Shown here: positions 8,258 to 16,289 of the stretch, one piece after another
How the letters are laid out: each line of letters begins with the position of its first letter
Position numbering within the stretch: position 1 is the first letter of the stretch
Source: Pseudomonadales bacterium
Lineage (GTDB): Bacteria > Pseudomonadota > Gammaproteobacteria > Pseudomonadales > UBA7239
Length of the DNA: 64,000 bases
NCBI GenBank assembly: GCA_028280345.1
Contig: JANQLY010000002.1
Span: forward strand, 1 to 64,000
Direction of reading: 5' to 3'
Made by a program: the position numbers and the translations under genes
Notes under the pieces: generated by a model
Seen by the model: only the letters and a program-made list of their open reading frames with translations
Told to the model about the DNA's origin: nothing
Databases searched by the model: none

Positions 8258-9058
8258 TTGACTGTGGATCTGCAGGTGCAACAGGTCACGATTGTACAAC
8301 GTCAAACCGTGGACTGGACGTCACTGTCTGATGAAGCCTTTCGGCAGCAATCCATTTCTTTCTGTCGTCTTTGGGGTAAGCCGGACGATTATGTATATCG
8401 TTTATTTGAATTATGGAATAGTGCTTTCTCTATGGATTACCGAGAGGTGCGCCAGCGATTAAAAGAGGTTGCTCGCGAAAATATTCAACAGGTGAGCGGG
8501 ATCAGCTTCGTACCCTACGAAAACTACAAAAATATTTCTGAACAGCAAGGCTACTATCTGTTCCTTGACGACGATGATTGGCTTGGTAGTAATGTTGTTG
8601 AAGTGCTCGGCAGTCTCAAAGAGCAGCCTCCTCTGGTGTTGTGGCGCTCGGCGAATATCGGCAGCCCGAACCAGCAACATCCGATATTTGTCTGGGGTAT
8701 GAATGGCCGTTGCATGACTAATAATTACGCGGTTCACAGCAGATGGTTACGGCCATTCGAAAAAATCCAGCAGGTCATCCAGCATAAGAATGCGCAAAAC
8801 ATTATTGATAACGATAAAACCATACCGCATATTGATTATGCCTTGACGGTGAGTAATAAAAGCCCGATCTCCAGCGTTTCACTGGATCGTGGACTTAACG
8901 GTGAGTTGCAGCCAGAGAAGCTGCTCGCTATGGTTGAGCAGTATCTGGAAAAGATGTCCAGCGTAGCAGAGGCAGAACTTGCCTATATTCCCTGGGCCAG
9001 AGGGCCACTTGATCAGACTGTGGACTTGTTTGGAAAGGTGTTGGCGTCGCAGCGGTGA
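8258..9058 (+). CDS. Glycosyltransferase-like protein, DDDDW motif
   Basis: 266 aa from a TTG start at 8258. The start is supported by GGAG at 8248-8251, six bases upstream, and lies one base after the previous stop. I do not recognise the family with certainty. YYLFLDDDDWLGSN at 99-112 is like the metal-binding acidic motif of some GT-A-fold enzymes, but the usual N-terminal nucleotide-binding strand (VS.I.P.YN) is missing. No signal peptide or membrane segment. Last gene of the + strand operon. Likely works on the same glycan as the preceding GT, by position only. Confidence 0.6.
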   Translation: MTVDLQVQQVTIVQRQTVDWTSLSDEAFRQQSISFCRLWGKPDDYVYRLFELWNSAFSMDYREVRQRLKEVARENIQQVSGISFVPYENYKNISEQQGYYLFLDDDDWLGSNVVEVLGSLKEQPPLVLWRSANIGSPNQQHPIFVWGMNGRCMTNNYAVHSRWLRPFEKIQQVIQHKNAQNIIDNDKTIPHIDYALTVSNKSPISSVSLDRGLNGELQPEKLLAMVEQYLEKMSSVAEAELAYIPWARGPLDQTVDLFGKVLASQR

Positions 9059-9094
9059 TTCTCTCTTTGCTACACTCTTGTTTATTTAAGCTTG

Positions 9095-9328
9095 TTAGTG
9101 GGATTGTCCTGATTTTAATTCTGTGCCGCTATAGTTTGTATCATTGAAGGGAAGTTTATCTTCATCGGTATAATTTGGATCGAGTGGAGCACCATCAACG
9201 GTATCCAGTGCATTGTCATCATCCCAGTCAGCATTGTTGCCGATACCGCCTGAGTCTGTGTCGTATTGCTCTGTGGGAAATGGTTTTTCTCCGCTGATAA
9301 AGAGGCTGGGGAGGGCGAGCGCCGCTAT
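9095..9328 (-). pseudogene. Remnant of a calcium-repeat (thrombospondin type-3-like) protein
   Basis: Reading the minus strand from directly after the ald stop codon, the same frame stays open for 77 codons to a TAA at 9095-9097. It encodes a hydrophobic stretch (ALALPSLFISG) and then acidic repeat-like sequence (DTDSGGIGNNADWDDDNALD, VDGAPLDPNYTDED) close to type-3 calcium-binding repeats, ending LPFNDTNYSGTELKSGQSH. There is no ATG, GTG or TTG start. The tail resembles the C-terminus of the large FG-GAP protein at 43342-46677 (...TLPLNDNYRGGQLSQ). Most likely the 3' remnant of a deleted gene; a stop-codon read-through extension of Ald is a less likely alternative. No other feature is seen between 9059 and 9328. 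Confidence 0.6.
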
Positions 9329-10441
9329 TCAGAGTATTGATTCAGCGGTGTGATAGGGCTTACCGAAGCAGTCTGCCAGTGCCTGATGGGTAATATGCCC
9401 CTGGCAGGTATTTAGTCCGGCCAGGAATCCCCGGTCATTTTTCAAGGCGGCATAGACACCCTGACCAGCCAGCTTTTGGATATAAGGCAGGGTGGCGTGG
9501 GTCAAGGCTGTGGTAGCGCTATATGCGACGGCTGAAGGAATATTGGTGACACAGAAATGAGTCACGCCATGACATATATATACGGGATCGTCATGACTCG
9601 TGGGTTTGCTGGTGGCAAAACAGCCCCCTTGGTCAATTGCAACATCAACGATAACGGAACCGGTTTTCATGGATTTAACCATTGCTTCACTGACAACGCA
9701 GGGGGCTTTGCCGCCAGGTACGAGCACCGCACCGATCACCAGGTCAGCCTGCGGTAAAGCGCTTGAGAGCGTTTCGTCACTTGACTTTGCAACAGTAATT
9801 TTTCCGCCGTAGTCTTTGTCGATTCTTGATAGCGCGTCGGCTGAAATATCAAATACGGTTACTCTTGCACCCATGCCAAGCGCAACCTCGGCAGCATTGC
9901 GCCCTACGATGCCTGCACCGAGTACGATAACGTTTGCTGGCTCGGTGCCAGTAACAGCACCGAGCAAGACACCGTGGCCTCCCTGAAGTTTTTCCAGATA
10001 GCGCGCACCGAATTGTGTGGCAAGTCTGCCGGCCACCTCGCTCATTGGAGTCAGTAGCGGTAGTCTTTGCCGCGTGTCAGTAATGGTTTCGTAGGCAATC
10101 GTGGTTATTTTTTCCTGCAATAAAAAATCCAGTAATAATTTGTCTGCCGCCAAATGTAGATAAGCAAAAATAGTGTGCTCTGAGGTAATCAGGGAAAGTT
10201 CGTCCGGTTGGGGTTCTTTGACCTTGACGATAAGCTTGGCTGATTCGAATAACTTGACCGCATTATCAGTTACGATGGCGCCAGCCTGTTGATAGTCAGC
10301 ATCAGTATAGCCGATGGCTTTGCCGCAGGATTTTTCAAAGAAAACCTCGTGGCCTTGTGCGACTAATTGTTTGGCACCATCAGGTGTTATGCCAACACGA
10401 TACTCATGGGTTTTACTTTCTTTGGGAATACCAATTTTCAT
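9329..10441 (-). CDS. ald: Alanine dehydrogenase
   Basis: 370 aa, full family length. Catalyses NAD-dependent interconversion of L-alanine with pyruvate and ammonia. N-terminus MKIGIPKESKTHEYRVGITP is diagnostic, with R15, K74 (in VKVKEPQP) and H96 (in YLHLAAD) matching the pyruvate-binding and catalytic residues known for the family. NAD-binding GAGIVG is at 175-180, and a late aspartate lies in VDVAIDQGG. It is last in a minus-strand run after the methyltransferase, 100 bases behind it, so it may have its own promoter. Its place between glycan genes looks incidental. Confidence 0.96.
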   Translation of the reverse strand: MKIGIPKESKTHEYRVGITPDGAKQLVAQGHEVFFEKSCGKAIGYTDADYQQAGAIVTDNAVKLFESAKLIVKVKEPQPDELSLITSEHTIFAYLHLAADKLLLDFLLQEKITTIAYETITDTRQRLPLLTPMSEVAGRLATQFGARYLEKLQGGHGVLLGAVTGTEPANVIVLGAGIVGRNAAEVALGMGARVTVFDISADALSRIDKDYGGKITVAKSSDETLSSALPQADLVIGAVLVPGGKAPCVVSEAMVKSMKTGSVIVDVAIDQGGCFATSKPTSHDDPVYICHGVTHFCVTNIPSAVAYSATTALTHATLPYIQKLAGQGVYAALKNDRGFLAGLNTCQGHITHQALADCFGKPYHTAESIL

Positions 10442-10541
10442 GGTACCTAGTGTAGCAGCAAATGATCACGCGAATATGCCGGGTGATAACAATCGGATAA
10501 TTATAGAAAGCGAATGGCAGGTCAGCTGTATACTGCCGGGA

Positions 10542-11336
10542 TTACTGATTTTGTTTTTTCTGCTGCTGCTTTTGTTGCTCGAGTCGTTTCTGTTTCATCT
10601 TTTCCTGGCGCGCCACCTTGCGGCCTAATTCCAGGTACTTTGCAGCGTGGATATAAAAGGCGCGCAAGTCTGCATGATCCTGGTCGTTACCTGCAAATAA
10701 AATCTTTAACAGTTGTTCTTCGTTTTGCGGTTTGCTGCCATCGGCTAAAGGTTTTTGCAGCACGCCAAGTCCGAAGCCGTGCTTGAATTCAAACGTTGAG
10801 TATTGCTGAGACAGTTCTTCCCAAAATTTCCACGCACCAAAATCCATCATGCGAGCATAAATGTCGTGAAACAAAATCACGCCGCCGGGTTTTACCTTCG
10901 GATACCAGGTTTCAAAGTCTTCCTTGACCGCATCATAGGTATGCAGTCCATCAATATGCAGTAGTTCAATGGATTCGTCGCTAAAGTGGGGGCGGGCCTC
11001 TTCAAACAACATGCGCATCAGATAAGAGCAGCCGGCATATTCCTTGCGTGCATGATCGTTGACGCTATTAAAGACTTCTTCATCGTATTTTCCTGTGTGC
11101 TCTTCGCCTTCCCAGGTATCGACCGCATAACACACACCGTCGATTTCGTTTTCCTTGATGGACTGACAAAAAGTAAAAAACGATAGCCCGCCCTGGGTGC
11201 CAAGTTCCACAACAAGTTTGGGTTTAACGGCTGCCACAATATCGTAGCCAAACGGCATATGGTCAACCCACGTGCTAAAGCACATAAAGTTGGGTGTAAA
11301 GCGGCGAATTGATGGTGGAGTGTAAATGGCGCTCAT
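10542..11336 (-). CDS. SAM-dependent methyltransferase (Methyltransf_24-like)
   Basis: 264 aa. Class I methyltransferase signs: motif I LVVELGTQGGLSFF at about 41-54, AVDTWEGEEHTGKYDE (acidic loop binding the SAM ribose side), LLHIDGLHTYDAV, and KPGGVILFHDI. This layout is common in surface-polysaccharide and cephalosporin-hydroxylase-like methyltransferases, often on sugars. The C-terminal ~25 residues are almost all K, Q, R and E, a low-complexity tail. It follows the three GT2 paralogs on the same strand by 48 bases. Substrate unknown; a sugar O-methylation role is inferred from context. Confidence 0.82.
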   Translation of the reverse strand: MSAIYTPPSIRRFTPNFMCFSTWVDHMPFGYDIVAAVKPKLVVELGTQGGLSFFTFCQSIKENEIDGVCYAVDTWEGEEHTGKYDEEVFNSVNDHARKEYAGCSYLMRMLFEEARPHFSDESIELLHIDGLHTYDAVKEDFETWYPKVKPGGVILFHDIYARMMDFGAWKFWEELSQQYSTFEFKHGFGLGVLQKPLADGSKPQNEEQLLKILFAGNDQDHADLRAFYIHAAKYLELGRKVARQEKMKQKRLEQQKQQQKKQNQ

Positions 11337-11384
11337 AATAGCTGTTATCGTTGTTCGAGACGTTGTGTAAGAATAAAGGGAATA

Positions 11385-12383
11385 TTACGTTGAAGTATCG
11401 GGACTTGCAAACAGGGCGACATCGTCGAGCCAGGGGTGGCGTGCGTTTTTGCCACGGGTAATCCAGCCAAAACGGCGTTTACCGAATTTGGCTGAATGCT
11501 GCATAAAACGCTGCGCGTGGGAGTTAACTGCTCCAAGCAGTATCGGCTCACGGCGTAAGGCGTGAAAGCCGCCTTCCCAGTAAGAATGCAATTGACGGCG
11601 ATGGGATTCCAGTACTGCCTCGCGGTCTGCTGCCTGCTGTGTAGTAATGCCGCCATGGAACTGATGAAACGAACCTTCGCCGGGAGCAATAAAGTAAAGT
11701 TGCGTATCAGGTAGCATGCCGAGCTGGCGAAACATATGCAGATTAATAGAGCCGCCGCCGGGTAAATCAAACTCTTCATTGGCGCCGCCAATTCGGGCAA
11801 AGCTTTCGGCGGAGCTGAACATGCAGTTGCACTCAAGCAGGGGGTGAAAAATACCTTTTTCATTAGCGCCGCTAATATTGGCAATATCAAACAGGCGATA
11901 ACCATTGTCTTTCCAGTGAGTGTTTGCCAGTAGATCCTGCTCGACTTCCTCGTTATAACCGGTATCGAGGTGAAACTGGTGCTCGTCCGGTCCGAGATTG
12001 TACCCAGGAATGGCCAGCAGACTATCCGGATCGGCTTGTTGAGCGAGCAGGGCATACTCGATGACCCGCGGTGTTACCATGCGTGCGCCATCAATCATCA
12101 GGCAAATAGATTGCCCGCGTGCTTTGCTGAGACCAAAGTTAATTGCACCGCAAGGTGAAGCGCTGGTTTCCTGACGGCGGTAGTAGCGGATGTTATTAGC
12201 AATGGCAAGCAGAGCTTGTTCATCAACATTGTCAGTAGATTCATTTTCCACTATGACGATTTCATAATCACTTTCGCAGACATTGCGCTGATGGTGAATT
12301 GACAAGCTATAAGCAGTGTTTAATGCCTGGCGCGGCATTTTATACACGATAACAACAACGGAAATTTTTATAGAGTTTGACAT
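11385..12383 (-). CDS. GT2-type glycosyltransferase paralog 3 of 3 (IDGAR motif)
   Basis: 332 aa. GT-A fold start KISVVVIVYKMPRQALNTAY, then YEIVIVENEST at 40-50. Where GT2 enzymes usually carry a DxD metal motif this protein has LMIDGARMVTPRV (IDGAR at 97-101). Later shared blocks: AIPGYNLGP, GYRLFDIANISGAN, FDLPGGGS.NLHMFR.LGMLP, GEGSFHQFHGG and REPILLGAV. These are shared with the two genes upstream, so the three arose by tandem duplication. Cytoplasmic, no signal peptide. Sugar specificity unknown. Confidence 0.8.
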   Translation of the reverse strand: MSNSIKISVVVIVYKMPRQALNTAYSLSIHHQRNVCESDYEIVIVENESTDNVDEQALLAIANNIRYYRRQETSASPCGAINFGLSKARGQSICLMIDGARMVTPRVIEYALLAQQADPDSLLAIPGYNLGPDEHQFHLDTGYNEEVEQDLLANTHWKDNGYRLFDIANISGANEKGIFHPLLECNCMFSSAESFARIGGANEEFDLPGGGSINLHMFRQLGMLPDTQLYFIAPGEGSFHQFHGGITTQQAADREAVLESHRRQLHSYWEGGFHALRREPILLGAVNSHAQRFMQHSAKFGKRRFGWITRGKNARHPWLDDVALFASPDTST

Positions 12384-12402
12384 GGCCTGATTCTATCTCA
12401 AT

Positions 12403-13392
12403 TCAGGTTGGCTTGCCGGTCTGGCTTTCAAGCCGTGTCACATCGTCAACCCAATGGTGAGTCTGCTTGCTATCGAGGCGGTCAAAGCGCACCAGCGACT
12501 GCATGCTTGAATAGTGCAAAAAGCGTTGAGCTTCGGAGCAGACGGCGCCGAGCAGGATGGGTTCCCGTTTTAATACGCTGAATACCCCCCAGAGTTTGTT
12601 GAGTTGTTTGGCAAATAACCTGAGAGTTGCTTCACGATCTTCAGCAGGCTGTGTAGTTACACCGCCATGCAACTGGTGGAACGAGCCTTCACCGGCTAAG
12701 ACAAAGTAGTAATTGGTTTCAGGTAACATGCCGAGGGAGCGAAACATATGCAGGTTCAGTGAGCCGCCACCCGGGTAAGTAAACTGTGTGTCGGCATAGC
12801 CTATCTTTGCGAAACAGTCTCTTGATGCAAACACACAGTTGGATTCAAGCAATGGGTCAATGTAACCAGTGGGATTGGCGCCACCGATGCTGCTGATATC
12901 GAACAGGCGGTAGCCATTGTGTTGCCAATTACATTGTTGCAACAGATTGCGCTCTTTGGCTTCACTATAGTTATAGTCAGCGGCAAGCTGGTGTTCGACG
13001 GGGCCGAGATTGTAGCCCGGAACAGCAATCAGTGCATTTGGACAGATTCCCTGTGCTTGCAGAACATATTCAAGCACACGTGGGGTCACCATGCGTGCGC
13101 CATCGATCATCAGTCCGATCATCTCGCCGCGGCACTGTTCAAAGGCAAAATTAATCGCGTGTACTGGTGAAACACTTGGCTCATCGCGTAAAAAATAGCG
13201 GCTGTTGGGTGCAGCAGCGGCAACCGCTTGTGGATCGAGGTTGTTGCCAGAGCTGTTTTCTACAATAACGATTTCGTAGTCATCACTACTGATATTTCTT
13301 TGGTAGGGTACGGCGAGAGATGTCAGTGTATTTAATGCCTGGCGCGGCATATCATACACAATCAGAATAATGGAAAGCTTCGGTTTGGCCAT
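12403..13392 (-). CDS. GT2-type glycosyltransferase paralog 2 of 3 (IDGAR motif)
   Basis: 329 aa. Same block order as its neighbours: KLSIILIVYDMPRQALNTL, YEIVIVENSSG, GLMIDGARMVTPRVLEY (IDGAR at 96-100), AVPGYNLGPVEHQL, GYRLFDISSIGGAN, GGGSLNLHMFRSLGMLPET, GEGSFHQLHGGVTT and REPILLGAV. Spacing is 19 bases to the paralog downstream and 12 to the one upstream, so co-transcribed. It differs from the others mainly in the nucleotide-sugar-facing stretch after residue 60 and in the C-terminal tail, as expected for copies with changed specificity. Confidence 0.8.
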   Translation of the reverse strand: MAKPKLSIILIVYDMPRQALNTLTSLAVPYQRNISSDDYEIVIVENSSGNNLDPQAVAAAAPNSRYFLRDEPSVSPVHAINFAFEQCRGEMIGLMIDGARMVTPRVLEYVLQAQGICPNALIAVPGYNLGPVEHQLAADYNYSEAKERNLLQQCNWQHNGYRLFDISSIGGANPTGYIDPLLESNCVFASRDCFAKIGYADTQFTYPGGGSLNLHMFRSLGMLPETNYYFVLAGEGSFHQLHGGVTTQPAEDREATLRLFAKQLNKLWGVFSVLKREPILLGAVCSEAQRFLHYSSMQSLVRFDRLDSKQTHHWVDDVTRLESQTGKPT

Positions 13393-13404
13393 CTTGTTAC
13401 CCGC

Positions 13405-14415
13405 CTAGAGAAAATGCTCGGTATAGCGCCGGTGGTGCAGGTCGCTTGGCCAAAATGGTTCATGGCGTTTACTCTTGCGGTTGAAGCGTTTGATTGCGCG
13501 GGTGCTCGCGTAATGCAAAAACGCCTGTGCATGACTGCCGACAGCTCCTAGCAAAAACGGCTCCCGTTCCAGGCCCTTGAACTGGCCATTCCAGTAGCTC
13601 TCTAACTGATCCCGCGGCGATAAAAATGACTCTTCGCGATCTTCACGCTCCGAAGTAGAGACGCCGCCATGGTATTGGTGAAACGAGCCTTCGCCGGGGG
13701 TAACAAAAAAGTATTCGGTATTTTCCAGAACACCAAGACTGCGAAACATATGCAGGTTGAGACCGCCGCCGCCAGGAAAATGGAAAGCCTCATCGGCACC
13801 GCCAATGCGATTAAAGTTTTCAGCGGAGCTGAACATGCAGTTGTTTTCCATAAACGGTTGAAATACACCGCGTGGATTGGCTTCACTGATGTTGGCAATA
13901 TCAAACAGGCGATAGCCGTTCTTTTGCCAGTTAATGGTTTGCATCAGGTGCTTCTCGGTTTCTTCGTTGTAGTTATGTGTCTTGCTGAAATGCTGTAATT
14001 CCGGGCCGAGATTATAGCCGGGCACAGCAAGCAGGCAGTCAGGATCAATACTGCTTGCCTGCAAGGCATATTCGATGACCCGCGGTGTCACCATGCGCGC
14101 ACCGTCAATCAATAGGCCGATAAAAGACCCTTTGCAGAGTTTTAAGCCGGCGTTAATAGCAGGAGCAGGGGAGACGCCGTTTTCATCGCGGCACAGGTAG
14201 TGAATATTATCGCCGATACTTGTCAGTCGCTGTGGGTCGATAGTGTGATCGGAGCGATTCTCCACTACGATGATTTCATAGTCTTCGGCGCTTACATTGC
14301 GTTGATGACGGGTGGATAGGCTGTAAACAGTATTCAGTGCCTGCTCCGGCATGTCGTAGACAATAACGACAACGGACAAGCGTGGAGATTCGGGGGCTGG
14401 GTTGCTAGCAGGCAT
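13405..14415 (-). CDS. GT2-type glycosyltransferase paralog 1 of 3 (IDGAR motif)
   Basis: 336 aa, first gene of the minus-strand run. RLSVVVIVYDMPEQALNTVY at 12-31, YEIIVVENRS, LLIDGARMVTPRVIEY (IDGAR at 103-107), AVPGYNLGPELQHF, GYRLFDIANISEAN, HFPGGGGLNLHMFRSLGVLEN, GEGSFHQYHGGVST and REPFLLGAV. The histidine in SFHQ.HGG is kept in all three copies and may be catalytic or metal-binding. It is divergent from the oxygenase-like gene at 14552, with 136 bases between them that must hold both promoters. Confidence 0.8.
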   Translation of the reverse strand: MPASNPAPESPRLSVVVIVYDMPEQALNTVYSLSTRHQRNVSAEDYEIIVVENRSDHTIDPQRLTSIGDNIHYLCRDENGVSPAPAINAGLKLCKGSFIGLLIDGARMVTPRVIEYALQASSIDPDCLLAVPGYNLGPELQHFSKTHNYNEETEKHLMQTINWQKNGYRLFDIANISEANPRGVFQPFMENNCMFSSAENFNRIGGADEAFHFPGGGGLNLHMFRSLGVLENTEYFFVTPGEGSFHQYHGGVSTSEREDREESFLSPRDQLESYWNGQFKGLEREPFLLGAVGSHAQAFLHYASTRAIKRFNRKSKRHEPFWPSDLHHRRYTEHFL

Positions 14416-14551
14416 GAGTTAATACTACCGGATAATTGAAATGCTGAGAAATATTTACCAATTCTTGCGGTTTATCAACTTTTTGGGGGTGGGTGAAAGA
14501 GTATGGTAGAGTCAACGTATTTGAAAAAGAACGGCAATACCGCGATTTACA

Positions 14552-15235
14552 ATGACAAAACCTGTAGCTCCCGCCATGTTGGCAGATACCGATTTGCTAT
14601 TTACCCTGGCCAGGGAGGGGTGCGAACAGTATCAGCAAGCGGAGCCTTTTGCTCACCATTTGCTACCTCATTTAATCAAGCCGGTTTGCGGTAGTGCGCT
14701 GTTTGAAGGTTTTGTAGAAGCCGCGACTAATACACAAGAGCCGGATACACTGTTTACCCAGCTTGAATTACCCGCTGTGGTGCGCATGCTGGTATGGGAG
14801 CTGGCATCGAGTACTCTGATTCGACATTTTGCATCTCTGTCAGGTACGCCGCCGCTACTGCCGGATCCGTTTTTTGTTAATTCCGGTATCAATCTTTGGT
14901 GTGAAGCTGAAATGCAGTTCAATGCATCAGAAGCATTGCTTGAGAGACATCCAAAAACTGATTTGCTCAATGTATTGCGAGTCGAACTATTTGTAAGTGC
15001 AGATCCCGAAGCAACGTTTGAGCTGGCATACCTTAATGATGCGGGTGAGGCAGTTTCTGTTGAGCAGGTGAAATCTTCCATGGCACTGTTATCAGATAGT
15101 CAGCGTTATCATTTACGGTATACAACCGATACGCCGCAAAACTGGGCATCATTTGTAGCGTACTACTATATTAATGATCGTGCGAGACAATTGACTGGTG
15201 AGTTGCCGGAAGACTCCACAGGGGGAGGTTATTAA
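14552..15235 (+). CDS. Degenerate 2OG-oxygenase-fold protein (probably inactive paralog)
   Basis: 227 aa. The start at 14552 has no clear RBS; ATG at 14576 is an alternative. The N-terminal layout (REGCEQYQQAEPFAHHLLPHLI) and the LPDPFF stretch match the following gene (NGREQYLNAEPFPHIVIDDFI and IPDPYR), so the two are paralogs. At the place of the HxD iron ligands this protein has CEAEMQFN, and neither the distal HGH motif nor the R-x-S is present. It is therefore probably not an iron/2-oxoglutarate enzyme itself and may be a partner or sugar-binding relative. The stop overlaps the next start by one base. Confidence 0.6.
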   Translation: MTKPVAPAMLADTDLLFTLAREGCEQYQQAEPFAHHLLPHLIKPVCGSALFEGFVEAATNTQEPDTLFTQLELPAVVRMLVWELASSTLIRHFASLSGTPPLLPDPFFVNSGINLWCEAEMQFNASEALLERHPKTDLLNVLRVELFVSADPEATFELAYLNDAGEAVSVEQVKSSMALLSDSQRYHLRYTTDTPQNWASFVAYYYINDRARQLTGELPEDSTGGGY

Positions 15236-16011
15236 TGTCGCGCGAGTGTTTGCATGCCGAGGATTTTCTGGCCAGGCCGCTGCTGAACTATGAGCGATTA
15301 GCGGAGATTGCTGTCAATGGCCGCGAGCAATACCTTAATGCCGAGCCATTCCCCCATATTGTGATTGATGATTTTATTACACCGGCCATGGTAGATGTGC
15401 TGCTCAACGATTTTCCTATGCCAAAAGATCGGATCAACCACGATGATGAATCTGAAAAACTCGGTGATGGCACTGTTGCCCAGTTTCGCAAGCACTGGCT
15501 GTCGATGGAAATTCGTGCAGGACTCAATATTCGTCGTTTATATTGGGAGCTTAATTCTTCAGACTTTATCAACTTTCTACAAACTCTGACGGGCATTGAG
15601 AATGTGATTCCCGATCCTTATCGTGCGGGAGGTGGTCTACACGAGAGCCGTGCCGGTGGTTTTCTCATGGTACATGCTGACTACAATCGGCAGCCCGAGA
15701 CGGATCTTGATCGTCGCATGAATATTATTATTTATCTCAACAAGGACTGGCAGTCGGAATGGGGAGGGAGCCTTGAGTTATGGTCGCCAGATATGCAGCA
15801 CTGTATCAAGCAGGTGGAGCCCATCGCGGGCCGAGCGGTGTTATTTAATACCAATACCTACACCCCTCACGGCCACCCGACGCCGTTGGCGTGCCCGCCA
15901 GATCGTGCGCGTAAATCAATTTCCACGTTTTACTATACTAACGGCAAACCAGAGGCTGAGGGTAATGTGCCGCATATGACGATTTGGAAAAAGCGTCCGG
16001 GAGAAGAGTAA
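15235..16011 (+). CDS. 2OG-Fe(II) oxygenase superfamily protein
   Basis: 258 aa. Prolyl-4-hydroxylase-like double-stranded beta-helix signs: iron ligands H147 and D149 in MVHADYN, distal H212 in TPHGHPTPL, and 2-oxoglutarate-binding R226 followed by S228 in RARKSIS. Ahead of the core is NIIIYLNKDWQSEWGGSLELW, typical of the family. These enzymes hydroxylate peptides or small substrates, and relatives are common in polysaccharide loci with unknown targets. A strong RBS (GGGGGAGG at 15221-15228) lies six bases before the ATG, which overlaps the previous stop. Confidence 0.85.
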   Translation: MSRECLHAEDFLARPLLNYERLAEIAVNGREQYLNAEPFPHIVIDDFITPAMVDVLLNDFPMPKDRINHDDESEKLGDGTVAQFRKHWLSMEIRAGLNIRRLYWELNSSDFINFLQTLTGIENVIPDPYRAGGGLHESRAGGFLMVHADYNRQPETDLDRRMNIIIYLNKDWQSEWGGSLELWSPDMQHCIKQVEPIAGRAVLFNTNTYTPHGHPTPLACPPDRARKSISTFYYTNGKPEAEGNVPHMTIWKKRPGEE

Positions 16012-16018
16012 ACACCTT

Positions 16019-16273
16019 ATGCAGGCAGAAGAACAATTGCAAAAAGGAGTGAATGCTTTTATGGGTTTTCGCTTTGCCGAGGCTGCTGAATTGTTGTTGC
16101 CACTTGCAGAAGCGGGAGAAGTAGAAGCGCAAAAGCTTATGGCGCGTTTGTATTTTGCCGGAAACGGGGTTGAGAAAAGTCTCGAACATTATGAATACTG
16201 GTTAACGCAGGCTGCAGAGCAGGGAGATCGTCAGTCCCGTGCCAAACTTAAGCGCCTTAAAAAAAGACAATAA
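16019..16273 (+). CDS. Small Sel1/TPR-like repeat protein
   Basis: 84 aa. Residues 20-75 read like one and a half Sel1 repeats: FAEAAELLLPLAEAGEVEAQ, then LMARLYFAGNGVEKS and YWLTQAAEQGD. Such helical repeats mediate protein contacts. No signal peptide, and the C-terminus is basic (AKLKRLKKRQ). It starts seven bases after the oxygenase stop, so is likely co-translated with it. Role unknown. Confidence 0.7.
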   Translation: MQAEEQLQKGVNAFMGFRFAEAAELLLPLAEAGEVEAQKLMARLYFAGNGVEKSLEHYEYWLTQAAEQGDRQSRAKLKRLKKRQ

Positions 16274-16289
16274 TAAGTCAGACGATAAG

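Noticed and set aside
9059..9328. Stop-codon read-through of alanine dehydrogenase as the main explanation
   Set aside because: Ald is full length without it and the tail resembles an unrelated surface-protein family; kept only as an alternative to the gene-remnant call.
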